A stretch of 64,000 bases of DNA, taken from contig NZ_PDDM01000019.1 of the NCBI RefSeq assembly GCF_002914585.1, positions 1-64,000 of the forward strand, in the 5' to 3' direction. This stretch comes from Pseudanabaena sp. BC1403 (GTDB lineage Bacteria > Cyanobacteriota > Cyanobacteriia > Pseudanabaenales > Pseudanabaenaceae). Positions within the stretch are counted from its first letter, which is position 1. Each line of letters opens with the position of its first letter. The position numbers and the translations under genes were made by a program. The notes beneath the pieces were generated by a model, which was not told the DNA's origin, ran no database searches, and saw only the letters and a list, made by a program, of their open reading frames with translations. Positions 45,952 to 55,124 of this stretch are shown piece after piece.

Positions 45952-48900
45952 CTAAATCTCATTAATCAATTGCAGCAACGCATCAGTCGTCACCTTACCG
46001 CTCATATCTGTACCCTCCAGCAAGCTATCCGCCAGATCTCGCTTATGAGTATGTAGATCGACAATCTTCTCCTCGATCGTTCCCTTAGCGACAAGGCGAT
46101 AAATCGTGACAGGGCGCTTTTGACCGATGCGATGGGCGCGATCGCTAGCTTGATCTTCCACCGCAGGATTCCACCAAGGATCCATATGAATCACATAATC
46201 CGCAGCAGTGAGATTCAGCCCTGTGCCACCAGCTTTGAGGCTAATGAGGAAGACATCACCTTCACCTGCTTGGAAAGCTTCTACGCGCTTTTTGCGATCT
46301 TTGGCGGGAGTACTACCATCGAGATATTGATAGCTGATCTTTTGAGAATCGAGATAATCACGGATGATATGTAGATGATCGACAAATTGGCTGAATACTA
46401 AAGCCTTATGCTTATTGTCCAGAAGCTCGCTAACCACTTCACCAAAAAGCTGAAGCTTAGAACTCGGTAAAGGAATATCGGGTCTGACCAGCTTGGTATT
46501 GCAACAGGCGCGACGCAATTTCATGATTTCCGCGAGAACTTGAAGATGCTTTTGTCCTGCATTTGCCTCGGTACTAGTTAACTTCGCGACTGCCTCACGA
46601 CGCAGTGCTTCATAAAAGGCGAGTTCCTCTTTAGTTAGTTCCACTTGCAGCGTGACTTCCGTGCGCGATGGTAGCTCTTGCAGTACTTGGTTTTTGGTTC
46701 GACGGAGAATGAAAGGCTGAATTAACTTTTTGAGTTGATTACGGGCTTCTCTGTCCTGCGATCGCTCGATCGGATTGGCATAGTTCGTATTGAAATTATC
46801 AAGGGAACCTAGTAGTCCTGGGTTAATAAACCGAAATAGATTCCACAGTTCGCCGAGATGGTTCTCGATTGGCGTGCCAGTGGTGATTAGTTTGAAACCG
46901 CTTTGGAGATTCATTGCTGCTTGCGATCGCTTTGTGGCTGTGTTTTTAATTGCTTGCGCCTCATCAAGTACAACTGTTTGCCATTCGACTTTAGCGAGCA
47001 TTTCCCCAACTTCTTCCTGTTGGAGCAAGCCATAGCTACAGATCACCATGTCAAAGGGTTGGAGATTGTCTAACACCTTTTGGCGATCGCCTGTACCAAA
47101 CACAATCACATTCAATGTTGGCGCAAATTTGGCGGCTTCACCGATCCAGTTCATACAAACAGAAGTTGGCGCGACAATCATCGTTGGACCTTGCGGAGCG
47201 CGAGTGAGGATCAAGGCAAGAGATTGCAAGGTTTTACCTAAGCCCATATCATCGGCTAAGCAAGCACCAACACCCCAATGCGCCAGCCTAGCTAACCATG
47301 CAAATCCATCGATTTGGTAATCCCGTAAATCGGCAAGCAATGTCGATGGTAACTGCGGTTCAAAGTTCCGCATTTCTTTGATTCTTTTGACATGAGCTTT
47401 CCAGTGCTTATCGGATTTAAGATCATCGATTTCATCCACAAAATCTTCAAGAGCTAAGGCGGCGAGAGGATGGAATCTTGTGCCTTTGCCATGTTTCTCG
47501 GATAGACGACGGAACTCATCGAGTCGATTGCGAAACTGCTGAGTTAAAGCAATAAATTGACCATCGCCAAGAGGAATAAAACGGCTAGGAGTTTTATCGA
47601 GTAGTTCCAATAGATGCTGCATATCTAGCACTTTGTCATCGCCCAAGCGTAATTCGCCTTCAGCCGAGAACCAATCACGGCTTTGATTAATCGACATCCT
47701 AAAATCACCAAAGCCAGCCCGATGACTAATTTTCATCTTCTCGCCTTCTGGCCATTCCAAGACAATGCGATCGCCTAATGCTTGCAGTTCCAGTAATAAT
47801 TCCAAACAAAACTCAGGATCATCAATCGTCCATTCGCTCTCATGCTCTTCAAAACTTTCTAATGTCAGACAAGCTGCGATCGCTTCATTTGCAAGCTTTT
47901 TCTCTTCTTTTAAATTGCGAGTTGCTTGCAAGCGCTTCCCATCGATTTCAGCTAGTACTGTTGCGCCACCTGCCCCTGGACGATAGTATGCCCCTGCATT
48001 AGCAAAGGGACGCGCTAATATAGCCACCTTCAATCCATTCCCCGCTGGCAAAATATGGACATGGGGCTTGCTATCCGATGGCACTTCCTCAGCGTCACTT
48101 ACACCGCCGCCAATATCCGAATGCACAGTCACAATCGAAGAGATCCCATGAATCGCTGCAAGTACTTTATCCTTCGCGGCTACAGGAATTTCGAGGCGGT
48201 TTTTTCTGCCAATAATTTCGGTGATGCGGCGATGGGATTCATTCACCTGTGTCACTTTTAGGCGCGTGGGGCTTTCCTTGGTGACGACAAAATTTTGCCC
48301 ATCCTTTAATTGTGGCGAAAATTCTAAAATTAGGCGATCGCCTTTTCCTGCCTTGACTAATAACTCTGGTTCACCCTTGGCAATATCGACACGAGTAGTT
48401 GGTGAATCTTCCCAAAACACTAAGGGATGCCCAATCAAGGCGCAGATCGTATCTTCGTCAAATTCATATTGGCTCTGTCCATAATATCCGTGATAGGAAT
48501 AGACCTGCACATGGGAGCAGACGATAATATCTTGCGGAGTCATGTAGGGAAACTCGTGTACAGACTCCTTCAAACGCTTTACTGCGATATTCCGCCCTGC
48601 ACTCCATACGCCTTTAGCATTGATTTTCTGTTCTCTCGGCTGGATCGTACATAAGCCCTTATTAAAGGTAATAAACCATACCAAACGCTGCGGTGAAGTA
48701 TTGGCTGATTTTGTTTGTTCCTGTGGCGACTTGCTGAGATTCAATAAAGCATTTAGGCTCAGTTCCCAAGTCTCTTGAGGACGAATCAAATTGACAATTG
48801 AGGAGATTTGATTACCTTGTCTTAATTTTTGAGCATGTTTTTGATGAATAGAATTGGCTGCTAGTTCTCCCAATAGCTCTGCTGTTTCCATTGATATCCA

Positions 48901-50172
48901 ATGATATTCAGCATTAACGGACTGTTTAAGCAATGGTTCCAGAATTCTGGGTAATTCAATTCTGGATTTTTCAGGATTTACCCAATAGAGACAGAGTGCA
49001 CTAAAAAATGCTTCAAGACAATGACTTTCGGTATGATTGTGAATATATTCACTACTTAGCAAGTCTTTTTGTGGAATATCTCCCAATTGGAATTTCAAGA
49101 CTTTTTGTAATCGACTATAGGTAACCTGCAACCAGTGATTTGTCTGCTTTGCCATAATCGCCGTATAGCCTTCGGCTTCGCGCATACTCTCAGCAGTACC
49201 TTCCTGAATCAGCGCCAATATAAAAAATAGCCCTGGTTCACCACTAAAGTAAACTTGACGTTTGCCTGTGGCTTTTTTGATCATCTTCAGTGATTGCCGA
49301 AATTGCGCGATCGCCATCTCGCGATCGCCTTTCAAGAAATGCAGCCAAGCTAATAAGGCATCTCCAGCATTTTTGTAGTCACTAGATAGGCGATCATATG
49401 CTTCTTGGGCGGTCTGCAAATCAGCCCGCAATAAACTCTGCTCCATCAAAACCAGTATTAGCGGATCTGTACAGCGATCGCCTTTCGCTTGAAACTCCTG
49501 CCGCAGGATCGTCAAAGCCGCATCCGTAGACTTCAGTTTCAGCATTCCATTGGTCAAAATTGTGGCTAAAGCGATTTCATAAAACTCTATACTTAAGGTC
49601 TGAAACCACTCAGAGTCAAAGGGATTACAACTGGCTTGATACAAAATTGCATCTAAGGTGATTTTTTGCTGGGAATAGCCATAGCGATAGAAGTCTTCAA
49701 ACTGCTTGGTAACAAACTTTATATCTTGGCGATAAATCCCAATCCTCACTTCACGAATAAACTGCGACTCACTCCTGAAAGTGCGTGAGTCGGTTCTTCC
49801 ATAAGATGGTACAGGGAGTTGCAATTCGATCGCACTAACAATCTTCTCGAAATTTCCTGATCGAACAGCATCACGCAACGCAATATCCACTAAATAGGTA
49901 TTGCATTGTGTACCTTGAGAGCGGTCTTGAGTGAGCAAATTTAATTTTAAAAAGCGATCAACATATCCCTTTAAACTTATGGCAGTAAAATGCTTATTGT
50001 CCTTGTCTTTAAGTCCAATCTGAAGTAAACAATCAAAATATACACTGCGATTGATTGGCTCATAGGCGATCGCAAATATCTGGATCATCTGCTTCTCTAG
50101 TGCTGACAATTTGTTATAAATTGCGGTCAGGCTTTCATAGAGTTTGGTAGAACCAGCTAGAGAATCAAGCAT
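45952..50172 (-). CDS. Large SNF2/SWI2-family DNA-dependent ATPase
   Basis: This 1406-residue protein ends in a complete SNF2 motor. The Q-motif region DLRDYQIDGFAWL is followed by Walker A DDMGLGKT near residue 972, DEAQAIKN near 1070, and the helicase C domain with LDGSTPAKDRKKRVEAFQ and RAHRIGQKRPVTIYRLV near 1350. The first 900 residues include an N-terminal helical part with TPR-like character and beta-rich segments I cannot assign. Bacterial SNF2 proteins remodel protein-DNA complexes or release stalled RNA polymerase; some belong to defence systems. No partner gene is adjacent. Confidence 0.9.
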   Translation of the reverse strand: MLDSLAGSTKLYESLTAIYNKLSALEKQMIQIFAIAYEPINRSVYFDCLLQIGLKDKDNKHFTAISLKGYVDRFLKLNLLTQDRSQGTQCNTYLVDIALRDAVRSGNFEKIVSAIELQLPVPSYGRTDSRTFRSESQFIREVRIGIYRQDIKFVTKQFEDFYRYGYSQQKITLDAILYQASCNPFDSEWFQTLSIEFYEIALATILTNGMLKLKSTDAALTILRQEFQAKGDRCTDPLILVLMEQSLLRADLQTAQEAYDRLSSDYKNAGDALLAWLHFLKGDREMAIAQFRQSLKMIKKATGKRQVYFSGEPGLFFILALIQEGTAESMREAEGYTAIMAKQTNHWLQVTYSRLQKVLKFQLGDIPQKDLLSSEYIHNHTESHCLEAFFSALCLYWVNPEKSRIELPRILEPLLKQSVNAEYHWISMETAELLGELAANSIHQKHAQKLRQGNQISSIVNLIRPQETWELSLNALLNLSKSPQEQTKSANTSPQRLVWFITFNKGLCTIQPREQKINAKGVWSAGRNIAVKRLKESVHEFPYMTPQDIIVCSHVQVYSYHGYYGQSQYEFDEDTICALIGHPLVFWEDSPTTRVDIAKGEPELLVKAGKGDRLILEFSPQLKDGQNFVVTKESPTRLKVTQVNESHRRITEIIGRKNRLEIPVAAKDKVLAAIHGISSIVTVHSDIGGGVSDAEEVPSDSKPHVHILPAGNGLKVAILARPFANAGAYYRPGAGGATVLAEIDGKRLQATRNLKEEKKLANEAIAACLTLESFEEHESEWTIDDPEFCLELLLELQALGDRIVLEWPEGEKMKISHRAGFGDFRMSINQSRDWFSAEGELRLGDDKVLDMQHLLELLDKTPSRFIPLGDGQFIALTQQFRNRLDEFRRLSEKHGKGTRFHPLAALALEDFVDEIDDLKSDKHWKAHVKRIKEMRNFEPQLPSTLLADLRDYQIDGFAWLARLAHWGVGACLADDMGLGKTLQSLALILTRAPQGPTMIVAPTSVCMNWIGEAAKFAPTLNVIVFGTGDRQKVLDNLQPFDMVICSYGLLQQEEVGEMLAKVEWQTVVLDEAQAIKNTATKRSQAAMNLQSGFKLITTGTPIENHLGELWNLFRFINPGLLGSLDNFNTNYANPIERSQDREARNQLKKLIQPFILRRTKNQVLQELPSRTEVTLQVELTKEELAFYEALRREAVAKLTSTEANAGQKHLQVLAEIMKLRRACCNTKLVRPDIPLPSSKLQLFGEVVSELLDNKHKALVFSQFVDHLHIIRDYLDSQKISYQYLDGSTPAKDRKKRVEAFQAGEGDVFLISLKAGGTGLNLTAADYVIHMDPWWNPAVEDQASDRAHRIGQKRPVTIYRLVAKGTIEEKIVDLHTHKRDLADSLLEGTDMSGKVTTDALLQLINEI

Positions 50173-50295
50173 ATCAGGGTTTGTATTGTGACTAGATGAT
50201 TAGAAGAATTTGCGATCGGTGGCAGCAAAACAAATCCAAATTTTGTACTGTATTTGTTGCCAATTACTAATCTTAGCAAAAATTTGGTTTTCAAT

Positions 50296-50354
50296 ACAGA
50301 TCAAAATCCAAAAGATAAACAGCGCCACCGTTTATCTTTTGGATTTTGATCTGT
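50296..50354. repeat. Perfect 25-bp inverted repeat with 9-base loop
   Basis: Bases 50296-50320 pair exactly with 50330-50354 around AGCGCCACC. It sits upstream of both the leftward SNF2 gene and the rightward thioredoxin gene. The flank TTGCATTGCTATA resembles that of the hairpin at 55889. Nothing else is recognised in 50173-50512. Confidence 0.83.
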
Positions 50355-50512
50355 CCTAGAGCTCTCTTGCATTGCTATAAGTACTTGTACGAAACAAAAC
50401 CACCCCAATTTTATTTATGTAATCTCAATCTAGTCCTCATCTGCCACTCATTTTTCTAACCTTTAATAGATTCTATATTGAATTTCTTCCAATATTTAAC
50501 CGAGTAATTTCT

Positions 50513-51010
50513 ATGAAAGCTAGGCTCTTAACCTCACTTGCTGCGATTTCCTTACTAAGCTTTGGCACGGCGATCGCACTAGTAATGCCAGAATCTCTTC
50601 AACAATCTCTATCCGAGGCGATCGCAGGTGAAGCTGCTTATGCCCAATCTGCTTCAGTCGGTGGACCTCTTGCCAAGAAATTGCATGGTAAGCCAGTGGT
50701 TGTTGATATTTATGCGAGTTGGTGTCCTGCTTGCCAAAATATTGCCCCCACCCTTTCTCAACTGAAAAGAGACTACGCTGGCAAAGTTCACTTTGTGGTG
50801 CTAGATGTATCTGATCGATCTTCTACTGCCAGATCTGAGGCGATCGCCAAAGAGTTAGGACTCAGCGCTTTCTTTGCTGCCAATAAGACTCAAACAGGTT
50901 CGTTAACTATCGTCGATCCATCCACAGGCAAAGTCTTGTCGCAACACCGCAATAATGCCAATAAAGCTACCTATACAAAGGTCTTAGATGCAGCTTTATC
51001 TAAAAAATAA
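50513..51010 (+). CDS. Exported thioredoxin-fold protein (WCPAC)
   Basis: This 165-residue protein has an N-terminal signal segment (LLTSLAAISLLSFGTAIALV) and a compact thioredoxin domain. The active site is YASWCPAC with Cys71 and Cys74, and the conserved cis-proline region appears as GSLTIVDPSTGKVLSQHRNN. It should act on thiols in the periplasm or thylakoid lumen. The following gene is a tandem paralogue with the same active site, and a CcdA-like transporter follows that, so these form a thiol-redox relay. Confidence 0.87.
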   Translation: MKARLLTSLAAISLLSFGTAIALVMPESLQQSLSEAIAGEAAYAQSASVGGPLAKKLHGKPVVVDIYASWCPACQNIAPTLSQLKRDYAGKVHFVVLDVSDRSSTARSEAIAKELGLSAFFAANKTQTGSLTIVDPSTGKVLSQHRNNANKATYTKVLDAALSKK

Positions 51011-51072
51011 GGCGATCGCCTATCCCAATCCCTTTGACCTTCAATTATCAATATTCGTCATCAAAAAATTCT

Positions 51073-51705
51073 ATGAAAATTAAGTATCTTGCTTCATTAG
51101 CAGCGATCGCGCTCTTGAGTACGGGTGTATTTATTGCTTGCGCTACACCTGAAGCATCCAAAGACAATGCTGCCACAACCACTACTGCAACTAAACCCGA
51201 TCCTTGTGCTGCGAAGAAAGCTGATCCTTGCGCTGCGAAGAAAGCCGATCCTTGCGCTGCAAAGAAAGCTGATCCTTGTGCTGCGAAGAAAGCTGATCCT
51301 TGCGCTGCGAAGAAAGCTGATCCTTGCGCTGCTAAATCTGCCTCTGGCGCTTCTATTGGCGGTCCTCTTGCTCAAAAGTTGCAGGGCAAGCCCGTTGTGG
51401 TTGATGTCTATGCAAGTTGGTGTCCTGCTTGCAAAAATATTGCCCCAACTGTTTCTGAACTGAAGAAAGAATACGATGGCAAAGTCGAATTTGTGGTACT
51501 AGATGTATCGGATAAAGCCACCACGGCGACGGCGGAAGCTACTGCTAAAGAGCTAGGACTAAGCCAGTTTTTGGCAGAGAACAAAACTCAAACTGGTTCG
51601 CTCACAATTGTTGATCCTGCTACGGGGAAGATTTTGGCTCAACATCGCAACAATGCCGACAAAATGGCTTACACCAAAGTTTTGGATGCCGCGCTGACAA
51701 AGTAA
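51073..51705 (+). CDS. Thioredoxin-fold lipoprotein with six DPCAAKKA repeats
   Basis: This 210-residue protein starts at ATG 51073. A lipobox (STGVFIAC) puts the lipid-anchored cysteine at residue 23. A Thr-rich linker leads to six 8-residue repeats, DPCAAKKA five times and DPCAAKSA once, giving six cysteines eight residues apart. The thioredoxin domain follows, with WCPAC (Cys117, Cys120) and the tail GSLTIVDPATGKILAQHRNN, close to the upstream paralogue. The regularly spaced Cys and Lys may bind a metal or form mixed disulfides with the domain. A hairpin terminator ends the gene. Confidence 0.88.
   Translation: MKIKYLASLAAIALLSTGVFIACATPEASKDNAATTTTATKPDPCAAKKADPCAAKKADPCAAKKADPCAAKKADPCAAKKADPCAAKSASGASIGGPLAQKLQGKPVVVDVYASWCPACKNIAPTVSELKKEYDGKVEFVVLDVSDKATTATAEATAKELGLSQFLAENKTQTGSLTIVDPATGKILAQHRNNADKMAYTKVLDAALTK
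51199..51342 (+). repeat. Six 24-base in-frame coding repeats
   Basis: Units of GATCCTTG(T/C)GCTGC(G/A)AAG and AAAGC(T/C) encode DPCAAKKA. Third-position differences show that they are not all recent copies. Slippage could change the copy number between strains. Confidence 0.92.
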
Positions 51706-51710
51706 TTCCA

Positions 51711-51747
51711 AAACATTCCATTTGTCTTAGACAAATGGAATGTTTTT
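51711..51747 (+). terminator. Hairpin terminator of the thioredoxin lipoprotein gene
   Basis: AAACATTCCATTTGTC pairs exactly with GACAAATGGAATGTTT around TTA, and a T-run follows. It lies between the lipoprotein and the CcdA-like gene, so part of the transcription may stop before the latter. Confidence 0.83.
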
Positions 51748-51771
51748 CATTTCTCATCTTAGGAAACTTAT

Positions 51772-52650
51772 ATGAATCATCTTCAGAAACCCGATCGCGA
51801 TACTGATGATCTGGTTATGCAAACTACTACAGGCAAGAAAACCAGTTCTAAAATCCCTAAAAAATGGTTTGTTTTTGGAGGATTAGCACTTCTAGGTTTT
51901 GCACTCGCTCTATTAATTATTGACCCAGTATCTAAAGGACTGGAATATGCCATATCTGTTGTGGAAAATCGCTATCAGGAATGGTTCGCGCAACAAGACA
52001 CAGCTAATCCAATGGTACTAATGCCTCTCGCATTTATTGGTGGCTTGATTGCCAGCATTTCCCCCTGCATTCTTGCCATGCTGCCCATAAATTTGAGCTA
52101 TATCGGCACTCGCAATATTACCTCTCGTAAAGATGCCTTGATCAAAGCAGGAATGTTTGTACTTGGCAATGTGATTATTCTTAGCCTATTTGGATTAGTT
52201 TCTTCCTTCGCAGGATTTGTAATCGTGGAATATCGCGGCCACATTAATGTGGTTGTTGGAGCGATTATTTTAATCATGGGATTCGGTTTATTGGGCTTGA
52301 TTAGGATTCCTTTACCTCAAATTAATGTTGGCGGATCTAATCTTGGTCCTTTTGGGGTTGGTTTAACCTATGCTTTGGTTAGTTCTCCCTGTGCTAGCCC
52401 TGTACTGTTTGCAGTGCTTGCAGCTTCGGCGGCAAGTGGTTCGCAAGTTCTATCGGTGCTGACTATGGTAAGTTATGCGTTGGGCTACACGATTGTGATC
52501 TTCTTATCTAGTCTGCTGACTGGCTTCGCTAAACAAGCCAAACTGCTGCTGAAATACTCAGAAGGAATTACCAGATTCGGCAGTATTGCGCTGATTTTGG
52601 CAGGAATTTACTATCTATTTATAGGTATAAAGTGGTTTATTGGCGGTTAA
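51772..52650 (+). CDS. CcdA/DsbD-like thiol-electron transporter
   Basis: This 292-residue protein has about seven hydrophobic segments. It contains two cysteine motifs in the CcdA pattern, ISPCILAMLPINLSYIG in the first core helix and SSPCASPVLFAVLAASA in the fourth. These pass electrons from cytoplasmic thioredoxin across the membrane. An extra N-terminal helix (about 25-45) and a Gln/Trp-rich loop precede the core. Cyanobacteria use CcdA for cytochrome c maturation, but here the partner is more likely the adjacent exported thioredoxins. AGGAAA lies before the ATG. Confidence 0.87.
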   Translation: MNHLQKPDRDTDDLVMQTTTGKKTSSKIPKKWFVFGGLALLGFALALLIIDPVSKGLEYAISVVENRYQEWFAQQDTANPMVLMPLAFIGGLIASISPCILAMLPINLSYIGTRNITSRKDALIKAGMFVLGNVIILSLFGLVSSFAGFVIVEYRGHINVVVGAIILIMGFGLLGLIRIPLPQINVGGSNLGPFGVGLTYALVSSPCASPVLFAVLAASAASGSQVLSVLTMVSYALGYTIVIFLSSLLTGFAKQAKLLLKYSEGITRFGSIALILAGIYYLFIGIKWFIGG

Positions 52651-52998
52651 GTTCTATTGGTAGTAAATTAAGAATTTTGGGGATAGATATGTATGGTAGA
52701 ACAACTGGTAATTATTGATTCAGGTCACGTAGATTATACTGTGACAATCCATGCAAGAGATTCATCATCTAAGTTCTACATAACGTCAGAAATTGTAGCT
52801 GCTGTCGATTGTGATAGTGTAAAAGCAAAACCCAAGAATAGAATGGCGGCGCGAAGCGCCGCCATTCTATTCTTGGGTTTTATGTCCTCACTTTTGGAAA
52901 TTAAAAAAACGAACCCAATAAGGTTTTTAAAATCACAAAATGGTATAGCCAATTTGTGATTTGGTATAACATCAAAATCGCCGAAAATCGCTAAAGTA
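52651..52998. other. Intergenic spacer with palindromic element
   Basis: It carries the perfect hairpin at 52827-52881 and an open frame (52693-52959) that I regard as spurious because it runs through that hairpin and matches no family I know. No other signal is seen. Confidence 0.55.
52827..52881. repeat. Perfect 26-bp hairpin of the AAAACCCAA family
   Basis: Bases 52827-52852 pair exactly with 52856-52881 around GAA. Its ends AAAACCCAAGAAT and its centre GGCGGCGC-GAA-GCGCCGCC are shared with the hairpin at 59642-59698. Confidence 0.88.
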
Positions 52999-53631
52999 AT
53001 GTCAATTCTAGAGACAAATCAAGACTGGTTAGTTAATGATGAGAGCCAATGTCTTCCCCTTAAAACTGAGAAAAATGATTTGCAAGAAGATTCATTTACA
53101 CCGCCCTATCGACTCTATCGATTCCTCACAGATATTGAAGATATCATCTGGCAAGAAAAAGATGACCGTTTGCGATTACAAAAAATTTGTCCATTAGTTC
53201 GTCGATTATTAAATAGTTCAGAATGGATATTAACTAGTTTTTTGCTTCCCGATCGCGAAACAGGTTGGTCAGTCCAAATGCTCTATGATGAGCCAGATTT
53301 TGCGCTAACGGTGCAGACCGTCGCTTGGTCGCCGCAGCGTACTTCGTCAATTCATAATCATGCAACTTGGGGAATTGTGGCGTTGATTGATGGTGCAGAG
53401 AAAAATACCTTTTGGCAGCGATCGCCTACTCCAGACTTTCCAGATCGCATTGTCAAAACAGGCGAACATATACTTATGACAGGTGATATTCTCTGTTTAA
53501 TGCCCAATGCAATTCACCAAATTGAAGTGATTGGTGATGAACCCACAATTAGTTTGAATATCTACGGTATAACTGACTATAGTAAACGTTTTGAGTTTGA
53601 TGTAGAGCGGCGCACCGCTAGAGTTTTTTAA
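52999..53631 (+). CDS. Cysteine dioxygenase-like cupin
   Basis: This 210-residue cytoplasmic cupin resembles bacterial cysteine dioxygenases, which oxidise cysteine to cysteine sulfinate with an iron held by three histidines. The first motif is SSIHNHATWGIVALIDGAEKN (two of the histidines) and the second is MPNAIHQIEVIGDEPTISLNIYG. The N-terminal part (LTDIEDIIWQEKDDRLRL) fits the same family. The true substrate may be a different thiol. It lies just after a thiol-redox gene set and 47 bases before a sensor kinase gene. Confidence 0.72.
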   Translation: MSILETNQDWLVNDESQCLPLKTEKNDLQEDSFTPPYRLYRFLTDIEDIIWQEKDDRLRLQKICPLVRRLLNSSEWILTSFLLPDRETGWSVQMLYDEPDFALTVQTVAWSPQRTSSIHNHATWGIVALIDGAEKNTFWQRSPTPDFPDRIVKTGEHILMTGDILCLMPNAIHQIEVIGDEPTISLNIYGITDYSKRFEFDVERRTARVF

Positions 53632-53678
53632 ATACAAGGATGACTCGAAGCACCTTACATCCTTCTTAGCGAAAAATA

Positions 53679-55124
53679 ATGTCAATGCATAAATCAATCA
53701 GAACAGCGATTTCTAATCTACTTGGTAAGCGAGTTTCTACCACCTCACTTCAGTTTCGTTTGACCGTAGAACTGATTGCACTGTCCGTCATTAGCTTAAT
53801 GGGGGTATCTGCTTGGGCAGGTTGGAGCATGGAACAGACTGTAGTTAATGGTCATAAGCAAATGCTGGAGTACATTGCGATGCGTTTCCCCGATCTAGTG
53901 GAAATGTATATGGAAACGGGCGGAATTAACGCAGGAATAGAACGCACATCTAGCAAGGTCTCGACTTCAGATTTATCGGTTTTGGTTAAGAGTGCTGATG
54001 GACGAATTCTTGCTAAATCTGCGAATAATCATGACCTATCGGCAGACTTGACAAATATTGGTTATAACGAAGTACCAACTACACCAAAGGTAGTCCAAAT
54101 AGGCGATCGCTATGCAGTCATGTGTGGTAGCGCTCTTATCGTAGATGGAAATATAGTTGGAAAAGTCTATCTCTCGCAAGATATCACCAATGAACAACGT
54201 CAACTAAATAATGGCATTTATGGATTAGCGATCGTCAGCACCATAGCAACTGGGGTTTTGATCTTAGCGATCGCTCTGCGAATTCGCAAAGCCCTTGTCC
54301 CTTTACAGCAAATGAGTCAAATGGCAAGTGTAATTTCTATTGACGACTTAGGTGGGGCGAAACTGCAACTAGCTAAGGCTCCTGATGAGATTTTGGGATT
54401 AGCACAGGCATTTAATGAAATGCTGCATCGGCTGTCAGGTTCTTGGGAGCAGCAGCATCAATTTGTCGGCAATGTATCCCATGAATTACGAACTCCCTTA
54501 ACCGTTATCTGTGGTTATTTGCAGAGCTTATTACGGAGAGGTGACAATCTCAGCGTTTATCAAAAACAAGCCCTCGAAACCGCCAGCGCTGAGACTGAGC
54601 GTACAATCCAAATGCTCCAAGATTTGTTAGACCTCGCAAGGGCGGACAGTGGTAATTTACAGTTTCGTCAAGATCCCGTCTTTCTAAATACTTTAGCTGC
54701 GGAAGTTGCAGGCATGAGTGAGAAAGTCAGCGATCGCTCGGTAAAATTATTATCAACCGATCAAGATATAGTTGCTCTGGCTGACCAAGATCGGCTGCAA
54801 CAAGTGTTAATTAACTTAGTTGATAATGCGATTAAATATTCTACTGATCCTGTGGAAATTCAATTAGCAACTAAAGATGAGCAAGCGATAATTCATGTTT
54901 GCGATCGCGGTATTGGTATTTCTCTAGCCCATCAACATCGTATCTTTGAGCGTTTTTATCGCAGTGATGATCCTTCCACACGCTCCAGAGATGGCACGGG
55001 ACTGGGACTAGCGATCGCAAAAAGCCTAGTAGAAGGAATGGATGGAAGAATAACTGTGCTCTCCAAACCCAATGAAGGTAGTATTTTTACAATTACTTTA
55101 CCGATATGGAATCCACAACGATGA
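53679..55124 (+). CDS. Sensor histidine kinase with HAMP domain
   Basis: This 481-residue membrane kinase has two helices bracketing a periplasmic domain (about residues 45-180). A HAMP segment follows (ALRIRKALVPLQQMSQMASVI), then a HisKA domain with the phosphorylated His268 in FVGNVSHELRTPLT and a HATPase domain (LINLVDNAIKYS, DRGIGI and GTGLGLAIAKSLVEGM). It should phosphorylate the OmpR-type regulator encoded next, with which it overlaps by 4 bases. The stimulus is unknown; the thiol and cupin genes upstream hint at redox or sulfur signals. Confidence 0.92.
   Translation: MSMHKSIRTAISNLLGKRVSTTSLQFRLTVELIALSVISLMGVSAWAGWSMEQTVVNGHKQMLEYIAMRFPDLVEMYMETGGINAGIERTSSKVSTSDLSVLVKSADGRILAKSANNHDLSADLTNIGYNEVPTTPKVVQIGDRYAVMCGSALIVDGNIVGKVYLSQDITNEQRQLNNGIYGLAIVSTIATGVLILAIALRIRKALVPLQQMSQMASVISIDDLGGAKLQLAKAPDEILGLAQAFNEMLHRLSGSWEQQHQFVGNVSHELRTPLTVICGYLQSLLRRGDNLSVYQKQALETASAETERTIQMLQDLLDLARADSGNLQFRQDPVFLNTLAAEVAGMSEKVSDRSVKLLSTDQDIVALADQDRLQQVLINLVDNAIKYSTDPVEIQLATKDEQAIIHVCDRGIGISLAHQHRIFERFYRSDDPSTRSRDGTGLGLAIAKSLVEGMDGRITVLSKPNEGSIFTITLPIWNPQR

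Noticed and set aside
51199-51342. Non-coding minisatellite or CRISPR-like repeat
   Set aside because: The 24-base units are in frame and encode a regular DPCAAKKA repeat inside a lipoprotein.
52693-52959. Open frame of 88 codons after the CcdA-like gene
   Set aside because: It runs through a perfect palindrome, has no family resemblance, and its composition changes abruptly at the hairpin; a chance frame is more likely.
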